Of a DNA stretch of 47,492 nucleotides, positions 17,196 through 26,256 are shown piece by piece (the first letter of the stretch is position 1; each line of letters starts with the position of its first letter). Both the position numbers and the translations under genes were made by a program. This DNA comes from an uncultured Rhodopila sp. (lineage in GTDB: Bacteria; Pseudomonadota; Alphaproteobacteria; Acetobacterales; Acetobacteraceae). The stretch covers positions 1-47,492 of the forward strand of contig CAIZFE010000039.1 of NCBI GenBank assembly GCA_903932145.1, given 5' to 3'. A model generated the notes under the pieces. It saw only the letters and a list, made by a program, of their open reading frames with translations, ran no database searches and was not told the origin of the DNA.

Positions 17196-18308
17196 CTAAT
17201 GGTCGGTTCGCGGCGGCGTGGCGTCAGATGCCGGCTGCACGGTGTTGTCGATCATCACCGGAGAGCCGTTGCGGAGTTTCACCTGACCGGAGGTGACGAC
17301 CGTGTCGCCAGCCTTCACGCCGGTCAGGACAGCAACCTGGTCGCCGCGTGTGGCGCCGGTGGTGACGAAGCTCTGCTCAACCGAACGGGCATTGCCGTTC
17401 TGCTTCACCAGGAAGACGGTGCTGCCGTATGGATTGTACGTAATCGCGGTCTGCGGCAGCGTCACAAACGCCTCCGGGTTGCCGATATCGAGTTCCACGG
17501 TCGCGTACATGCCGGGGAGCAGGCGATGATCCGGATTTGCCAGCGAGGCACGAACCATGACGTTGCGCGAGCTGGCATCGACGAGCGGACTGATGGCAAT
17601 GATCTGGCCCGCGAATTTTTGCCCGGCATAGGTATCAATTCGAACCGCGACGGTCTGGCCGATCTTGATCTGATCCAGCGACTGCTGCGGCAGATAGAAA
17701 TCCATGAAAATGGGATCCAGCGCCTGGAGCGTGACCACCGCCGTTCCCGGATTCAGGAACTGCCCCAAATCCACCGATCGGATACCCAGATGTCCATCGA
17801 ACGGCGCCTTGAGCACCTTCTTGTCCACCATGGCCTGTTGCTGTTCGGCCATGGCGACGGCGTTCTTCAGGTTGAAGCGGTCGGAATCGACGATGGCCTG
17901 GCTGATCGCCTGGGCTTTGTATTGTTTGGTGTCGCGATCGAAGGTCACCCAGGCGAGATCGGCACTGGCCTGCAAGGCGTGCAGTTTGGCGATGTCGTCG
18001 TCTGACCGCAGGCGCAGCAGCACGGTGCCGGCTTTGACGTCATCACCCGACTTGAAGTCGATCTGATCCACGACGCCGGCCACTTCCAACGACAGGTCGG
18101 CGCCGTTCGCCGCTCGCAGGGTGCCGACGGCCTGGATGTGCGACTGCCAATCCTGTGGCGCCGCGGTCGTGGCGGACACCGTCTGCGGCGGGTTGGCCAT
18201 CGACGCCATGACGCCCTTGATGATCCCGGCCTTGAAATTCTGGAACCAGAAGAAGGCGCCAAGAACGATGCCAACTCCGGCCAGCATGATGATCATACGC
18301 TTGATCAT
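17196..18308 (-). CDS. RND efflux periplasmic adaptor (membrane fusion protein)
   Basis: A 370-residue membrane fusion protein of the HlyD/MexE-AcrA family. An N-terminal membrane anchor (MIIMLAGVGIVLGAFFWF) is followed by a lipoyl-like half (LEVAGVVDQIDFKSGDDVKAG), a helical hairpin, the second lipoyl half (VLKAPFDGHLGIRSVDLGQF) and the beta-barrel (VTLQALDPIFMDFYLPQQ). It bridges the inner membrane pump and the outer membrane channel. The C-terminal region ends in PRTDH. It has no lipobox. It lies 15 bases from the channel gene and 15 from the pump gene, forming one operon. Confidence 0.93.
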   Translation of the reverse strand: MIKRMIIMLAGVGIVLGAFFWFQNFKAGIIKGVMASMANPPQTVSATTAAPQDWQSHIQAVGTLRAANGADLSLEVAGVVDQIDFKSGDDVKAGTVLLRLRSDDDIAKLHALQASADLAWVTFDRDTKQYKAQAISQAIVDSDRFNLKNAVAMAEQQQAMVDKKVLKAPFDGHLGIRSVDLGQFLNPGTAVVTLQALDPIFMDFYLPQQSLDQIKIGQTVAVRIDTYAGQKFAGQIIAISPLVDASSRNVMVRASLANPDHRLLPGMYATVELDIGNPEAFVTLPQTAITYNPYGSTVFLVKQNGNARSVEQSFVTTGATRGDQVAVLTGVKAGDTVVTSGQVKLRNGSPVMIDNTVQPASDATPPRTDH

Positions 18309-18323
18309 GAAGGTGCGACTCCG

Positions 18324-19787
18324 TCAGGGCGTTTGTGTGGTGTCGGCGACGTCGATGCGGTGCCACCAGCCGCCACCGAGCGCCTGGAACAGCGCGGCGG
18401 TGTCGGCGTAGCGGGCGGCCTCGGCCTGGACGAGACTGACTCTCGCCTGTTGCCAGGTACGCTGGGCATTCAACAACGTGAGGTAATCGATCGCGCCGAA
18501 GCCGTATTGCCGCCGCGACAGATCGAGGCTGGCAAAGGCGGAACGCTCCGCCGCGCTTTGGGCCGCCAGGGCGTCGGCGTCGGTCTCCAGGGCGTGCAGC
18601 GCGTCGGCGACGTTCTGGCAGGCCTTGATGACGGTGCTTCGATACTGCGCGGCGGTTTGCTCGAAGGCGGCGACGGTCGCGCGCTTCCGGTGCAGCAGCG
18701 TGCCGGCATCGAACAATGACTGCGTGACCCCGCCGGTGATCGACCAGGTGCCGGAGGCCGCGTTGAACAAGGTGCCAAATCCGGTGGCGGCGGAGCCGGC
18801 CGCCGCACCGATGCTGAACTGCGGCAATTGGTTCGCCGTGGCGACGCCGATCTGGGCCGACGCGGCGTGCAGTTGCGCCTCGGCGGCCTGGACGTCGGGA
18901 CGTTGCTCGATCAGCCGGGAGGGAATGGTCACCGGTAATTCTTCCGGCAAGACTAGGCCGGTCAGGTCAAAAATCTGGCTGATCTCGTGGCTCGGAAGCT
19001 GCCCGGCCAGAGCGGTGAGTTGGTCCCGGTTCTGCGCCAGTTGGTGTTTGAGCGGCGGCAGACTCGCTTTGGTTTGGGCAAGCGCGGCTTCCTGGCTCAA
19101 AACGTCCGCCCTTGAAGCGCCGCCTAACCCGAAACGGCTGCGGACGAGGTCCAACCCCCGTTGCTGGTCGTTAATAATGTCCTGTGTGGCGGAGATCTGG
19201 CCGCGCAGGGATGCCTCCTGCACGGCGGCGACGACGACGTTTGAGGTCAGGGTGAGATAAGCGGCTTCCAGTTCGAAGCGCTGGTAATCCACTTGCGCAC
19301 CGAGCGATTCGATCTGCCGGCGGGTGCCGCCGAAAACGTCTGGTGCGTAGGCGATGTTCAGGTTGCCGGTGACGACGCTCAGCGTTTCGTGGAGCCCGGG
19401 TTCGCCCAGCGATGCCCCGGAGATCAGCGCGCGTTGCGGCTGCAGGCTGGCACTCGCGGTTGGAAACAGCGATCCCTGCCCGGCATACAGGTTCTCTTGC
19501 GCCTGACGCAGCGCGGCCCTGGCGGCGTCGAGATCCGGATTGGCGGCCAGTGCCTGGCGGACCAGGCGGTCCAGCGGTTCGGAGTGGAACAGCGCCCACC
19601 ACTCACCCGGAATGTCCTTGTCTGTGACGAAGCGCTGCGCCGCGCCGCCCGGCGTGTTGGCGGATGCGGTCCTGACCGGGAGCGGCGTGTAGCTTGTATC
19701 GGTTGGGGCGGCCGGGGAGTGGAAGTCGGGACCGACCTCACAGCCGGCCACAGTGAGGGCAAGGGCGATCAGCGGCAGACGGGTCAT
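18324..19787 (-). CDS. Outer membrane efflux lipoprotein (NodT/OprM type)
   Basis: Encodes 487 residues. The N-terminus MTRLPLIALALTVAGC has a lipobox (VAGC), and CEVGPDF is the classical start of mature NodT-family channels. Two internally similar OEP halves follow, for example WWALFHSEPLDRLVRQALAA with helical barrel segments. The protein would form the trimeric tunnel through the outer membrane for the RND pump encoded downstream. Its start codon overlaps the TetR gene's stop by four bases, so it is co-transcribed with the regulator. Confidence 0.93.
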   Translation of the reverse strand: MTRLPLIALALTVAGCEVGPDFHSPAAPTDTSYTPLPVRTASANTPGGAAQRFVTDKDIPGEWWALFHSEPLDRLVRQALAANPDLDAARAALRQAQENLYAGQGSLFPTASASLQPQRALISGASLGEPGLHETLSVVTGNLNIAYAPDVFGGTRRQIESLGAQVDYQRFELEAAYLTLTSNVVVAAVQEASLRGQISATQDIINDQQRGLDLVRSRFGLGGASRADVLSQEAALAQTKASLPPLKHQLAQNRDQLTALAGQLPSHEISQIFDLTGLVLPEELPVTIPSRLIEQRPDVQAAEAQLHAASAQIGVATANQLPQFSIGAAAGSAATGFGTLFNAASGTWSITGGVTQSLFDAGTLLHRKRATVAAFEQTAAQYRSTVIKACQNVADALHALETDADALAAQSAAERSAFASLDLSRRQYGFGAIDYLTLLNAQRTWQQARVSLVQAEAARYADTAALFQALGGGWWHRIDVADTTQTP

Positions 19788-20473
19788 GAGAGGTAGCTCG
19801 CGAAGATGGCTTCGACATGTTCGCGGATCACCGATTGAGCGGCCCGCACGTGGTCATCGCTGATGGAATGCCAATGCAGCAGACCGGTTGTGCCCCAGCC
19901 GCAAAATATTTTGACCTGTCCGATGATGGTCATGGTGCGCAGCAAGACCTGTTCATCGTCGGCCAAGCGGTTCGTCAACCGGCCGATAATGTCACAGCAT
20001 GGGGCGAAGACGTTGCGGATCATCGCGGCCTGCAGGACTTCAAACGCGGCGTCCGGTTCGACTTCCATGCGCGCGAAAAATTTCTGCCGGTTGTCGCGGT
20101 TGCGGGCCTGCTCATCATCGAGCATCAGGGCGACGAGAACATGCAGCACGTCGCAGAGGAGATCGACCAGAACCCGGCGCGCGGTTTCGCCCGCCCTGAG
20201 CTCGGTGTTGATCCGAACCGACACCGGGCCGAGATGCTCGTCCATATACTGAACAATCTCATCGACGATGGCGCGGTAAAGACCTTCCTTGCTACCGAAA
20301 TAGTACGGGATCGCCGGAAGGTTGACGCCGGCCTTCTCGGCGAGAGCGCGGGTGCTGGTGCCCTCAAAGCCGTCCTTGGCGAAAAGTTCCAACCCGGCGT
20401 CCAGCAGCCGGCGGCGCGCGTCATCGCCGCGTTGCTGAGAGCCTCGCCTGGCATGACTGACGACGGTGGACAC
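19784..20473 (-). CDS. TetR-family regulator (CecR/DUF1956 type) of the efflux operon
   Basis: A 229-residue one-component regulator. The N-terminal HTH is ARRRLLDAGLELFAKDGFEG.. followed by TRALAEKAGVNLPAIPYYFGSKEGLY (about 20-66). The C-terminal domain resembles the DUF1956 domain of CecR/YbiH-type repressors, which often control drug efflux genes. It is the first gene of the operon and overlaps the channel gene by four bases, so it would repress its own transcription together with the pump. A 10-base palindrome lies 55 bases upstream. Confidence 0.9.
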   Translation of the reverse strand: MSTVVSHARRGSQQRGDDARRRLLDAGLELFAKDGFEGTSTRALAEKAGVNLPAIPYYFGSKEGLYRAIVDEIVQYMDEHLGPVSVRINTELRAGETARRVLVDLLCDVLHVLVALMLDDEQARNRDNRQKFFARMEVEPDAAFEVLQAAMIRNVFAPCCDIIGRLTNRLADDEQVLLRTMTIIGQVKIFCGWGTTGLLHWHSISDDHVRAAQSVIREHVEAIFASYLS

Positions 20474-20528
20474 CGGTTGACCTCATCTATGGAGGTCGAA
20501 GACATGGGCGGACGACGGGATAATGTCA

Positions 20529-20538
20529 ATCGATCGAT
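20529..20538. promoter_or_regulatory. Candidate TetR operator
   Basis: The perfect palindrome ATCGATCGAT lies 56 bases before the regulator start, within a short AT-rich patch. This is a reasonable place for an autoregulatory operator, but ten bases is short and the call rests only on symmetry and position. The rest of 20474-20663 holds nothing else recognisable. Confidence 0.3.
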
Positions 20539-20663
20539 ATCTTTTTGTTGGGTGGAAGCGTCCTACGGAGCGGGCACCTGTCTGACACCGACATCCCCTC
20601 GCCAGTTCGTGCCGCCCGCTCTCACGGCCTAATCTTCGATCCTAGATTGTTGATATCAAAACA

Positions 20664-20705
20664 TTTGTCCTTCATTTTTGAAAAATACTCAGTTTGCAGG
20701 ACAAA
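20664..20705. promoter_or_regulatory. Inverted repeat upstream of the trp genes
   Basis: TTTGTCCT at 20664-20671 is mirrored by AGGACAAA at 20698-20705, with an inner TTTTTGAAAAA palindrome between them. The right arm contains the AGGA ribosome site of the small ORF at 20706. Folding of the transcript could hide that site, or a dimeric protein could bind here. No tryptophan-rich leader was found. Confidence 0.4.
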
Positions 20706-20852
20706 ATGGAAGGCGACCCGGGCAGGAAAACCCCCGACCCCGCGCGGCTGGTGAAGGGTGTCGAATTTGGCGAAGAATCGCCCTCGCAGTTGCGCCGTGA
20801 CAGAGCCCGATTGACCGCCGCGCGGCGGCGGACCAAAGATGCGCCACCATGA
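20706..20852 (+). CDS. Possible 48-residue leader ORF overlapping trpG
   Basis: ATG at 20706 is preceded by AGGAC at good spacing. The 48 codons (MEGDPGRKTPDPARLVKGVE..) end in a TGA at 20850-20852 that overlaps the trpG start as ATGA. trpG itself has a poor ribosome site, so translation of this ORF may feed into trpG by coupling. The product is basic at its C-terminus (ARRRTKDAPP), has no Trp, and resembles no family I know. It could be a real micropeptide, a coupling leader, or chance. Confidence 0.45.
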   Translation: MEGDPGRKTPDPARLVKGVEFGEESPSQLRRDRARLTAARRRTKDAPP

Positions 20853-21445
20853 TCCTTCTCATCGACAACTACGACAGCTTTACCTTCAACCTGTATCACT
20901 TCCTGGGCGACGTGGGCGCTCAGTGTGAGGTATGGCGCAACGACAAACTGTCTGTCGCCGACGCGATGGCAATGCAGCCGGAGGCGATCGTGCTCTCACC
21001 CGGTCCCTGCACCCCGACCGACGCCGGTATCTGCCTCGACCTGATCGCCGCCGCCGCCGGCAAGATCCCGCTGTTTGGCGTGTGCCTCGGCCACCAGGCG
21101 ATCGGCCAGGCCTTCGGCGGCAACGTCATCCGCGCGCCCGAACCAATGCATGGCAAAGTCGCGAGTATCACCCACGCCGGCACCGACATCCTGGCTGGCA
21201 TTCCCTCGCCCTTCCGCGCCACCCGCTACCACAGCCTGATCGTCGAACGGGACACGCTTCCGGACACGCTCGTCGCCACCGCCTGGACCGATGACGGCCT
21301 GATCATGGCGATGCACCACCGCACCCTGCCGATCTACGGCGTACAGTTCCACCCGGAGAGCATTGCCAGCGAGCACGGCCACACCATTTTGTCGAACTTC
21401 CTGGCCCTGGCGCGCGGCACCAATGCCTCCGCTGAAGCGGCCTGA
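20849..21445 (+). CDS. trpG: Anthranilate synthase component II (glutamine amidotransferase)
   Basis: A 198-residue class I glutamine amidotransferase. It begins MILLIDNYDSFTFNL, the usual TrpG/PabA start. The catalytic triad is Cys79 in GVCLGHQAIG and His168-Glu170 in FHPES. It supplies ammonia from glutamine to the chorismate-binding component TrpE to make anthranilate, and may also serve p-aminobenzoate synthase. trpE is not in this window, so the two subunits are encoded apart or trpE was displaced. trpD begins three bases after its stop, and the order trpG-trpD-trpC-moaC is common in alphaproteobacteria. Confidence 0.95.
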   Translation: MILLIDNYDSFTFNLYHFLGDVGAQCEVWRNDKLSVADAMAMQPEAIVLSPGPCTPTDAGICLDLIAAAAGKIPLFGVCLGHQAIGQAFGGNVIRAPEPMHGKVASITHAGTDILAGIPSPFRATRYHSLIVERDTLPDTLVATAWTDDGLIMAMHHRTLPIYGVQFHPESIASEHGHTILSNFLALARGTNASAEAA

Positions 21446-21448
21446 GCC

Positions 21449-22471
21449 ATGTCCGCCAACCTGAAACCCACCATCGCCCGACTGGCCCTCGGCGAGACCC
21501 TGACCGCTGACCAGGCCGAAGACGCTTTCGACGTCATCATGTCCGGAGAGGCCACCCCCGCCCAGATCGGCGCCCTGCTGATGGCGATGCGCATCCGCGG
21601 CGAGACCGTTTCCGAAATCACCGGCGCCGTCCGGGCCATGCGGGCGCGGATGACGGCGATCGAGGCGCCTGCGGGTGCGATCGACGTGTGCGGCACCGGC
21701 GGCGACGGCGCGGGCACGCTGAACGTATCCTCCGCCGTGACGTTTGTCATTGCCGGCTGCGGCATCCCGGTGGCGAAGCATGGCAATCGCGCCCTGTCCT
21801 CCCGCACCGGCGGCGCCGATGTCCTGACCGCGCTCGGGGTCAATCTGGACGCGCCGATCGGTTCGCTGTCCTCGATCCTGGACGAGGCCGGTTGCGTTTT
21901 CCTGTTCGCCCCGCGCCATCACCCGTCGATGCGCCACGCCGCCGGCCCGCGCGTCGAGCTTGGCACCCGCACGATCTTCAACCTGCTCGGTCCCCTGGCC
22001 AATCCGGCCCGGGTGAAGCGGCAATTGACCGGTGTGTTCTCCCCGGACTGGACGCTACTGATGGCGGAAACGCTGGCCGCTTTGGGGCATGACGCAGCCT
22101 GGATCGTGCATGGCATGGGCCTGGATGAACTTACCGTCGCCGGCCCCAACCAGGTGACGGCGCTGAGCGACGGCTCGATCACCAGTTTTGTCGTGGAACC
22201 CGAGGACGCCGGCCTGACCCGCTCCCCCATCTCCGCAATTCAGGGCGGTGACGCCGGCTTCAATGCCACGGCGCTGGAAGCCGTTCTCCAGGGCACGCCG
22301 GGCGCCTATCGCGACACCGTGTTGCTGAATGCCGCCGCCGCGTCGATCGTAGCCGGACAAGCCGGAGATTTGCGCGAGGGCGTGTCCCTCGCGCGGAATT
22401 CGATTGCATCCGGCGCCGCCTTCGCCGCGTTGGAGACCCTGCGGCGGGTCAGCGCTGTAACCGTAGCTTAA
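21449..22471 (+). CDS. trpD: Anthranilate phosphoribosyltransferase
   Basis: A 340-residue enzyme, typical length. The PRPP-binding glycine-rich motif [16 protein letters not shown] lies near residues 79-94, followed by [21 protein letters not shown] and later [14 protein letters not shown], all hallmarks of TrpD. It transfers a phosphoribosyl group from PRPP to anthranilate, the second step of tryptophan synthesis. It starts three bases after trpG and ends 15 bases before trpC. Confidence 0.97.
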   Translation: MSANLKPTIARLALGETLTADQAEDAFDVIMSGEATPAQIGALLMAMRIRGETVSEITGAVRAMRARMTAIEAPAGAIDVCGTGGDGAGTLNVSSAVTFVIAGCGIPVAKHGNRALSSRTGGADVLTALGVNLDAPIGSLSSILDEAGCVFLFAPRHHPSMRHAAGPRVELGTRTIFNLLGPLANPARVKRQLTGVFSPDWTLLMAETLAALGHDAAWIVHGMGLDELTVAGPNQVTALSDGSITSFVVEPEDAGLTRSPISAIQGGDAGFNATALEAVLQGTPGAYRDTVLLNAAAASIVAGQAGDLREGVSLARNSIASGAAFAALETLRRVSAVTVA

Positions 22472-22486
22472 AGCCAGGAATATCAG

Positions 22487-23314
22487 ATGGCCGACCAGGA
22501 CGACGCGATGCCGGATGTGCTCGCGACAATCAGCGCCGATGTCCTTGCGGACGTGGCGGTGCGCAAAGCCACGCGCGGCATCGACGCATTGCGGTCGGAG
22601 ATTTCGGCCCGCCACGAAGCCACCCGCGGGTTCGGCTATGCGCTGAAGCAGGCCGCGATCGCCGGACATTACGGGCTGATCGCGGAGATCAAGAAGGCGT
22701 CGCCCTCCGGCGGCCTGATCCGTCCGGATTTCGATCCGCCGGCGTTGGCGAGGGCATACGCGGCGGGCGGGGCGACCTGCCTGTCCGTGCTGACCGAACG
22801 CACGCATTTCCAGGGCGATCCTGACCATCTGAAGGCAGCCCGAGCGGCGGTGACGCTGCCGGTGTTGAGGAAGGATTTCATGCTCGATCCGTGGCAGGTT
22901 TACGAAAGCCGGGCGATGGGGGCGGATTGCATTCTGCTGATCATGGCGGCGCTGACTGACGCGCAGGCGCGCGAGCTGGAACAGGTGGCGATGAGCCTCG
23001 ATCTGGATGTTCTGGTCGAGGTGCACAACCACGAGGAACTGGAACGGGCACTGCTGCTGGAAACGTCGTTGATCGGCATCAATAACCGCAATCTCAAGAC
23101 GTTAAAGACCGATCTTGCGGTAACAGAAGAGCTGGCGCCGCTGGTGCCGCCCGATCGCTTCCTGATCGCGGAAAGCGGTATCCGCAACACCGCTGACCTG
23201 CAGCGGTTGGCGGCAGTGGGTCCCAATTGCTACCTCGTGGGCGAAAGCCTGATGCGCCAGGACGACGTCGAAGCCGCCGTCCGCGAGCTGCTCGGTGACG
23301 GGGCGCCCGGATGA
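22487..23314 (+). CDS. trpC: Indole-3-glycerol phosphate synthase
   Basis: A 275-residue TIM-barrel enzyme with the IGPS signature [18 protein letters not shown] (catalytic Lys in EIKKASPS), then [15 protein letters not shown] and [12 protein letters not shown]. It closes the ring of CdRP to make indole-3-glycerol phosphate. ATG 22487 is used because it has an AGGA site; a second ATG at 22508 (MPDVLATI) matches the usual family start and may be the true one. The stop overlaps the moaC start by four bases. Confidence 0.95.
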   Translation: MADQDDAMPDVLATISADVLADVAVRKATRGIDALRSEISARHEATRGFGYALKQAAIAGHYGLIAEIKKASPSGGLIRPDFDPPALARAYAAGGATCLSVLTERTHFQGDPDHLKAARAAVTLPVLRKDFMLDPWQVYESRAMGADCILLIMAALTDAQARELEQVAMSLDLDVLVEVHNHEELERALLLETSLIGINNRNLKTLKTDLAVTEELAPLVPPDRFLIAESGIRNTADLQRLAAVGPNCYLVGESLMRQDDVEAAVRELLGDGAPG

Positions 23315-23787
23315 GCGCATTCACCCATTTCGACGCATCGGGTAACGCGGCGATGGTGGATGTCTCGGACAAGCCGGTGACATCGCGCACCGCAACAGCG
23401 CGCGCCCGTGTGGTGATGGAACCGGCAACGCTGGCGATGATCCAGCAAGGTTCGGCGAAGAAGGGCGATGTGCTCGGCGTGGCGCGATTGGCCGGAATCA
23501 TGGGCGCCAAGCGGACCTCCGACCTGATCCCGCTGTGCCATCCGCTGCCGATCACATCCGTAAAGGTCGATCTGGAAGCCGATGCGGCGGCAAACGCGGT
23601 TGAGATCACCGCCACCGTTCGCACCACCGGTCAGACCGGGGTGGAGATGGAGGCGCTGACGGCAGCCAGCATCGCGGCGCTGACGGTGTACGACATGTGC
23701 AAGGCCGTGGACCGGTCGATGCGGATCGAGGGCCTGCGGGTGACCCACAAGGCCGGCGGCAAATCGGGCGAATTCGCGCAGGATTAG
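23311..23787 (+). CDS. moaC: Cyclic pyranopterin monophosphate synthase
   Basis: A 158-residue MoaC. The signature [19 protein letters not shown] and [26 protein letters not shown] carry the active-site residues. It acts with MoaA in the first step of molybdenum cofactor synthesis, in the cytoplasm. The ATGA overlap couples it to trpC, an association frequent in alphaproteobacteria although the pathways are unrelated. The usual following genes moeA and lexA are not present here. Confidence 0.96.
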   Translation: MSAFTHFDASGNAAMVDVSDKPVTSRTATARARVVMEPATLAMIQQGSAKKGDVLGVARLAGIMGAKRTSDLIPLCHPLPITSVKVDLEADAAANAVEITATVRTTGQTGVEMEALTAASIAALTVYDMCKAVDRSMRIEGLRVTHKAGGKSGEFAQD

Positions 23788-23839
23788 GCGGACGCGCCTG
23801 TTCCTTCCAGCCTGACGCGGTTCCTGTTATGATCCGGTC

Positions 23840-24061
23840 ATGGAAGGCATCGACACCGTTATTCCTGCCGACTACCCGGAACTGGCCCGCCTCGTGTGGA
23901 ACCGGGATCCCTCACGGCCGATTACCGGCTCAGAGGCGCTGGGCCTCTACGAGGCGAATTGGCGGCATGTCGAAGTTTCCGCGCTTTCCACCGCGGAGCA
24001 GGCATTGATCATGGCGTTGGCGTCCCGTTTCGGCGGCGGACATCTTCTCACCACGAAATAG
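23840..24061 (+). CDS. Small protein of unknown function, 73 residues
   Basis: Begins MEGIDTVIPADYPELARLVW and ends FGGGHLLTTK. It is soluble, acidic in the first half, with a predicted helix around ALSTAEQALIMALASRF. It follows moaC by 52 bases in the same direction. Its composition and codon use look like real coding sequence, but the family is not recognised and the ribosome site is weak. Confidence 0.5.
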   Translation: MEGIDTVIPADYPELARLVWNRDPSRPITGSEALGLYEANWRHVEVSALSTAEQALIMALASRFGGGHLLTTK

Positions 24062-24315
24062 CACGCGAACCGTTCCTGGAGATTGGCGGCGCGTGACCAC
24101 ATCGTCACAGGAAGCGCCGATGTGACCAAAACGGCTGCAAGCACGGCTATTGTGCTGACGACGGCACAAAGCCTCAGCCACCGCGCCATGCGATAAAGTC
24201 GGCGCGAGACATCGTCATGCGCCGCGTCTCCGCGCAAGTCAATCGTGTGACACCCCTCGACAACCTGGCCATAGGTCTATACCGATCGGGTCATACAGCA
24301 GGGCACACCGATCTC

Positions 24316-24546
24316 ATGAAACCACATGGTAGCCTCCTCGCCTGGATCAAACCGAACAGCACCGACCAATTCGTCGCCGCCTTTGTCGGAGAAGGCGCAC
24401 TGCCGGGTGCTTACGAGGATTTCACGGGCCGCAAGCCCGCCATGCACCTCTGCTCCTCCCCCGATGAGGGCCGGCAATGGGTCCAGGAACAGGCCGAGGC
24501 ACTCGATCTTCCGGTTAAATGGGTGAACACCACACCCTCCGCGTAA
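24316..24546 (+). CDS. Small protein of unknown function, 76 residues
   Basis: The frame is open from an upstream ATG at 24217 (109 residues), but the protein-like part begins at MKPHGSLLAWIKPNSTDQFV. The start at 24316 is preferred for that reason; neither start has a clear ribosome site. The rest (AFVGEGALPGAYEDFTGRKP.., EEGRQ-type helix, VKWVNTTPSA) suggests a small soluble alpha/beta protein. The family is not recognised. The 155 bases between this frame and the previous gene show no other gene. Confidence 0.5.
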   Translation: MKPHGSLLAWIKPNSTDQFVAAFVGEGALPGAYEDFTGRKPAMHLCSSPDEGRQWVQEQAEALDLPVKWVNTTPSA

Positions 24547-24646
24547 GAGACACGCCATCTGCCGCCCAATCTTTTTCAGGTCCGCGAAGGGCACGCGCCC
24601 GTTCAGCCAGCCGGATAGGTCCTGGACATGACAATATGATCCTCGG

Positions 24647-25576
24647 CTACTGCGCCGTCAGTGCAGCCCTGACCGCTGCTGCCGTTGGGATCGGTCCAAC
24701 CGCCCCATACCCCAAGCATTTTAGCGCCGCCGCCACGCAGGCATAGCGCGCCGCCGCCTCCGGCCCGTCGCCAGCCAGAATCCGAGCAAGAAACGATCCA
24801 CAAAATGTGTCGCCGGCCCCGGTGGCGTCCACCGGAACGACCCGGTGCGCGGGAATGCGCAGCCTGGCATCCGCCGTTCCCAGGTATGCGCCTTCCGAAC
24901 CCATCTTCAGCAGCACTACTTTCGAGCCAAGCCGCAGGTAAAAATCCAGCATCGCGTCAGGATCGGTCAGGCCGGTCAAAACCCGTACATCTTCCTCCCC
25001 GGGCATCGCGTAATCGGCCTGCGCCATCGCCGCGTGCATAACCGCCGCCGCCCGCGCCGGCGGCCACAATCCGGGCCGGTAATTGGTATCGTAGGCAACC
25101 TTCACCCCATTCCGCACCGCCACATCGATCGCCGCGAACACCGCATCGCACGCGCTGCCGGAAATCCCCTGGCTGATCCCCGAGAGGTACAGCATCCGCG
25201 CCTGTTTGAGCGCTGCGACCGGCACATCTGAAACCGCGTACATCGCGGCCGCCGAATCGGCGCGATAATGCTGGAAGTGGTGCCCTGTGTCGTCGTGAGT
25301 GACGAAGTAAATGCCGGTTTTGCAACGATCAGTCCGCAGCACGCAGGCCGTATCCACACCCTCGCGCGCCCACAGCCGCATGAAACTATCGCCCGGCATG
25401 TCCCGGCCCAGCGCCGTGATCATACCCACCGAGGCCCCTGCCCTGGCCGCCGCAATGGCAGCGTTAGAGGTGTCGCCGCCATGTCCTTCCAGATAATGCC
25501 GCGACCCGTCGGCGCCGGGGGGCAACTGGTTGAACTCCAGCATGGGCTCGCCCATGCACAGCAGATCGACGCTCAT
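24647..25576 (-). CDS. kdgK: PfkB-family sugar kinase, probably 2-keto-3-deoxygluconate kinase
   Basis: A 309-residue ribokinase-fold kinase. The N-terminal substrate half has GHGGDTSNAAIAAARAG and the C-terminal ATP site has VDATGAGDTFCGSF, with Asp of GAGD as the catalytic base. ALGRDMPGD and YDTNYRPGLWP resemble KdgK proteins. It would phosphorylate 2-keto-3-deoxygluconate to KDPG. Its start overlaps the stop of the KDPG aldolase gene, and that pairing is the main support for the specific substrate. A related kinase for 2-keto-3-deoxygalactonate is an alternative. Confidence 0.85.
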   Translation of the reverse strand: MSVDLLCMGEPMLEFNQLPPGADGSRHYLEGHGGDTSNAAIAAARAGASVGMITALGRDMPGDSFMRLWAREGVDTACVLRTDRCKTGIYFVTHDDTGHHFQHYRADSAAAMYAVSDVPVAALKQARMLYLSGISQGISGSACDAVFAAIDVAVRNGVKVAYDTNYRPGLWPPARAAAVMHAAMAQADYAMPGEEDVRVLTGLTDPDAMLDFYLRLGSKVVLLKMGSEGAYLGTADARLRIPAHRVVPVDATGAGDTFCGSFLARILAGDGPEAAARYACVAAALKCLGYGAVGPIPTAAAVRAALTAQ

Positions 25577-26193
25577 GGCAGCACGGCCTTCGCGGCGGCC
25601 TCAATCGCGGCCCGATCTCCGGCGGCGATGCGTTTTTCATCCACCAGCGCGCCGCCCATGCCCACAAACGCGGCACCGGCGGACAGATACGCCGCGACAT
25701 TCCCCGGCTCCACCCCGCCGGTCGGGCAGAACGCCACGCCGGGGAACACGCTGGCCAACGCCTTGATATGTCCCGGGCCACCGGCCGAGGATGCCGGAAA
25801 CACCTTCACGACATCGGCCCCTGCCGCCAAAGCCGCCCTCACCTCGGTCGGCGTCAGCGCGCCCAGCATCAGCGCGGCGCCAACGGCGCGGCAGGGTTCG
25901 GACAAAGCCGGATCGACCCAGGGTGCCACCAAGAACCGGGCACCCGCATCCAGACAGGCCCGCGCCGTCGCCGCGTCAGGAACGGTGCCGGCACCGATCA
26001 ACAGATCGGGATCACGCGACAAGCGGCCGATCAAACCGACCGCGCCCGGAATCGTCATTGTGATCTCGAATATCCGAATGCCGGCCGCCCGCAACCACTC
26101 GACAGCGGTGGCGGCGTGATCCGCCGAACTGGTGCGCACAACGGGAACAACACGGGCCTGACGCAGGCGTGGGATCAGTGCGGCTTGGGACAT
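25573..26193 (-). CDS. eda: KDPG aldolase (2-keto-3-deoxy-6-phosphogluconate aldolase family)
   Basis: A 206-residue class I aldolase. The Schiff-base lysine is Lys130 in GADVVKVFPASS, and the catalytic Glu43 lies in IFEITMTIPGA; IGAGTV and CPTGGV are the phosphate-side loops. It splits KDPG into pyruvate and glyceraldehyde 3-phosphate, the last step of the Entner-Doudoroff route. It is the first of two coupled genes with the kinase. A galactonate-pathway homologue (DgoA type) cannot be excluded. Confidence 0.88.
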   Translation of the reverse strand: MSQAALIPRLRQARVVPVVRTSSADHAATAVEWLRAAGIRIFEITMTIPGAVGLIGRLSRDPDLLIGAGTVPDAATARACLDAGARFLVAPWVDPALSEPCRAVGAALMLGALTPTEVRAALAAGADVVKVFPASSAGGPGHIKALASVFPGVAFCPTGGVEPGNVAAYLSAGAAFVGMGGALVDEKRIAAGDRAAIEAAAKAVLP

Positions 26194-26256
26194 GTGAAAA
26201 ACTCCTCCGGCCGCAACGAAGCAGCCGAAGGCTAGTCACGCAATATCGAAAATTCT

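Noticed and set aside
15639..18005. A 788-codon open frame opposite the RND pump and adaptor genes
   Set aside because: It is antisense to two clear genes, is full of Gln, Arg, His and Asp without domain pattern, and arises from GC-rich codon bias.
20640..20848. Tryptophan attenuator before trpG
   Set aside because: The small leader ORF has no Trp codon and no terminator/antiterminator pair was found.
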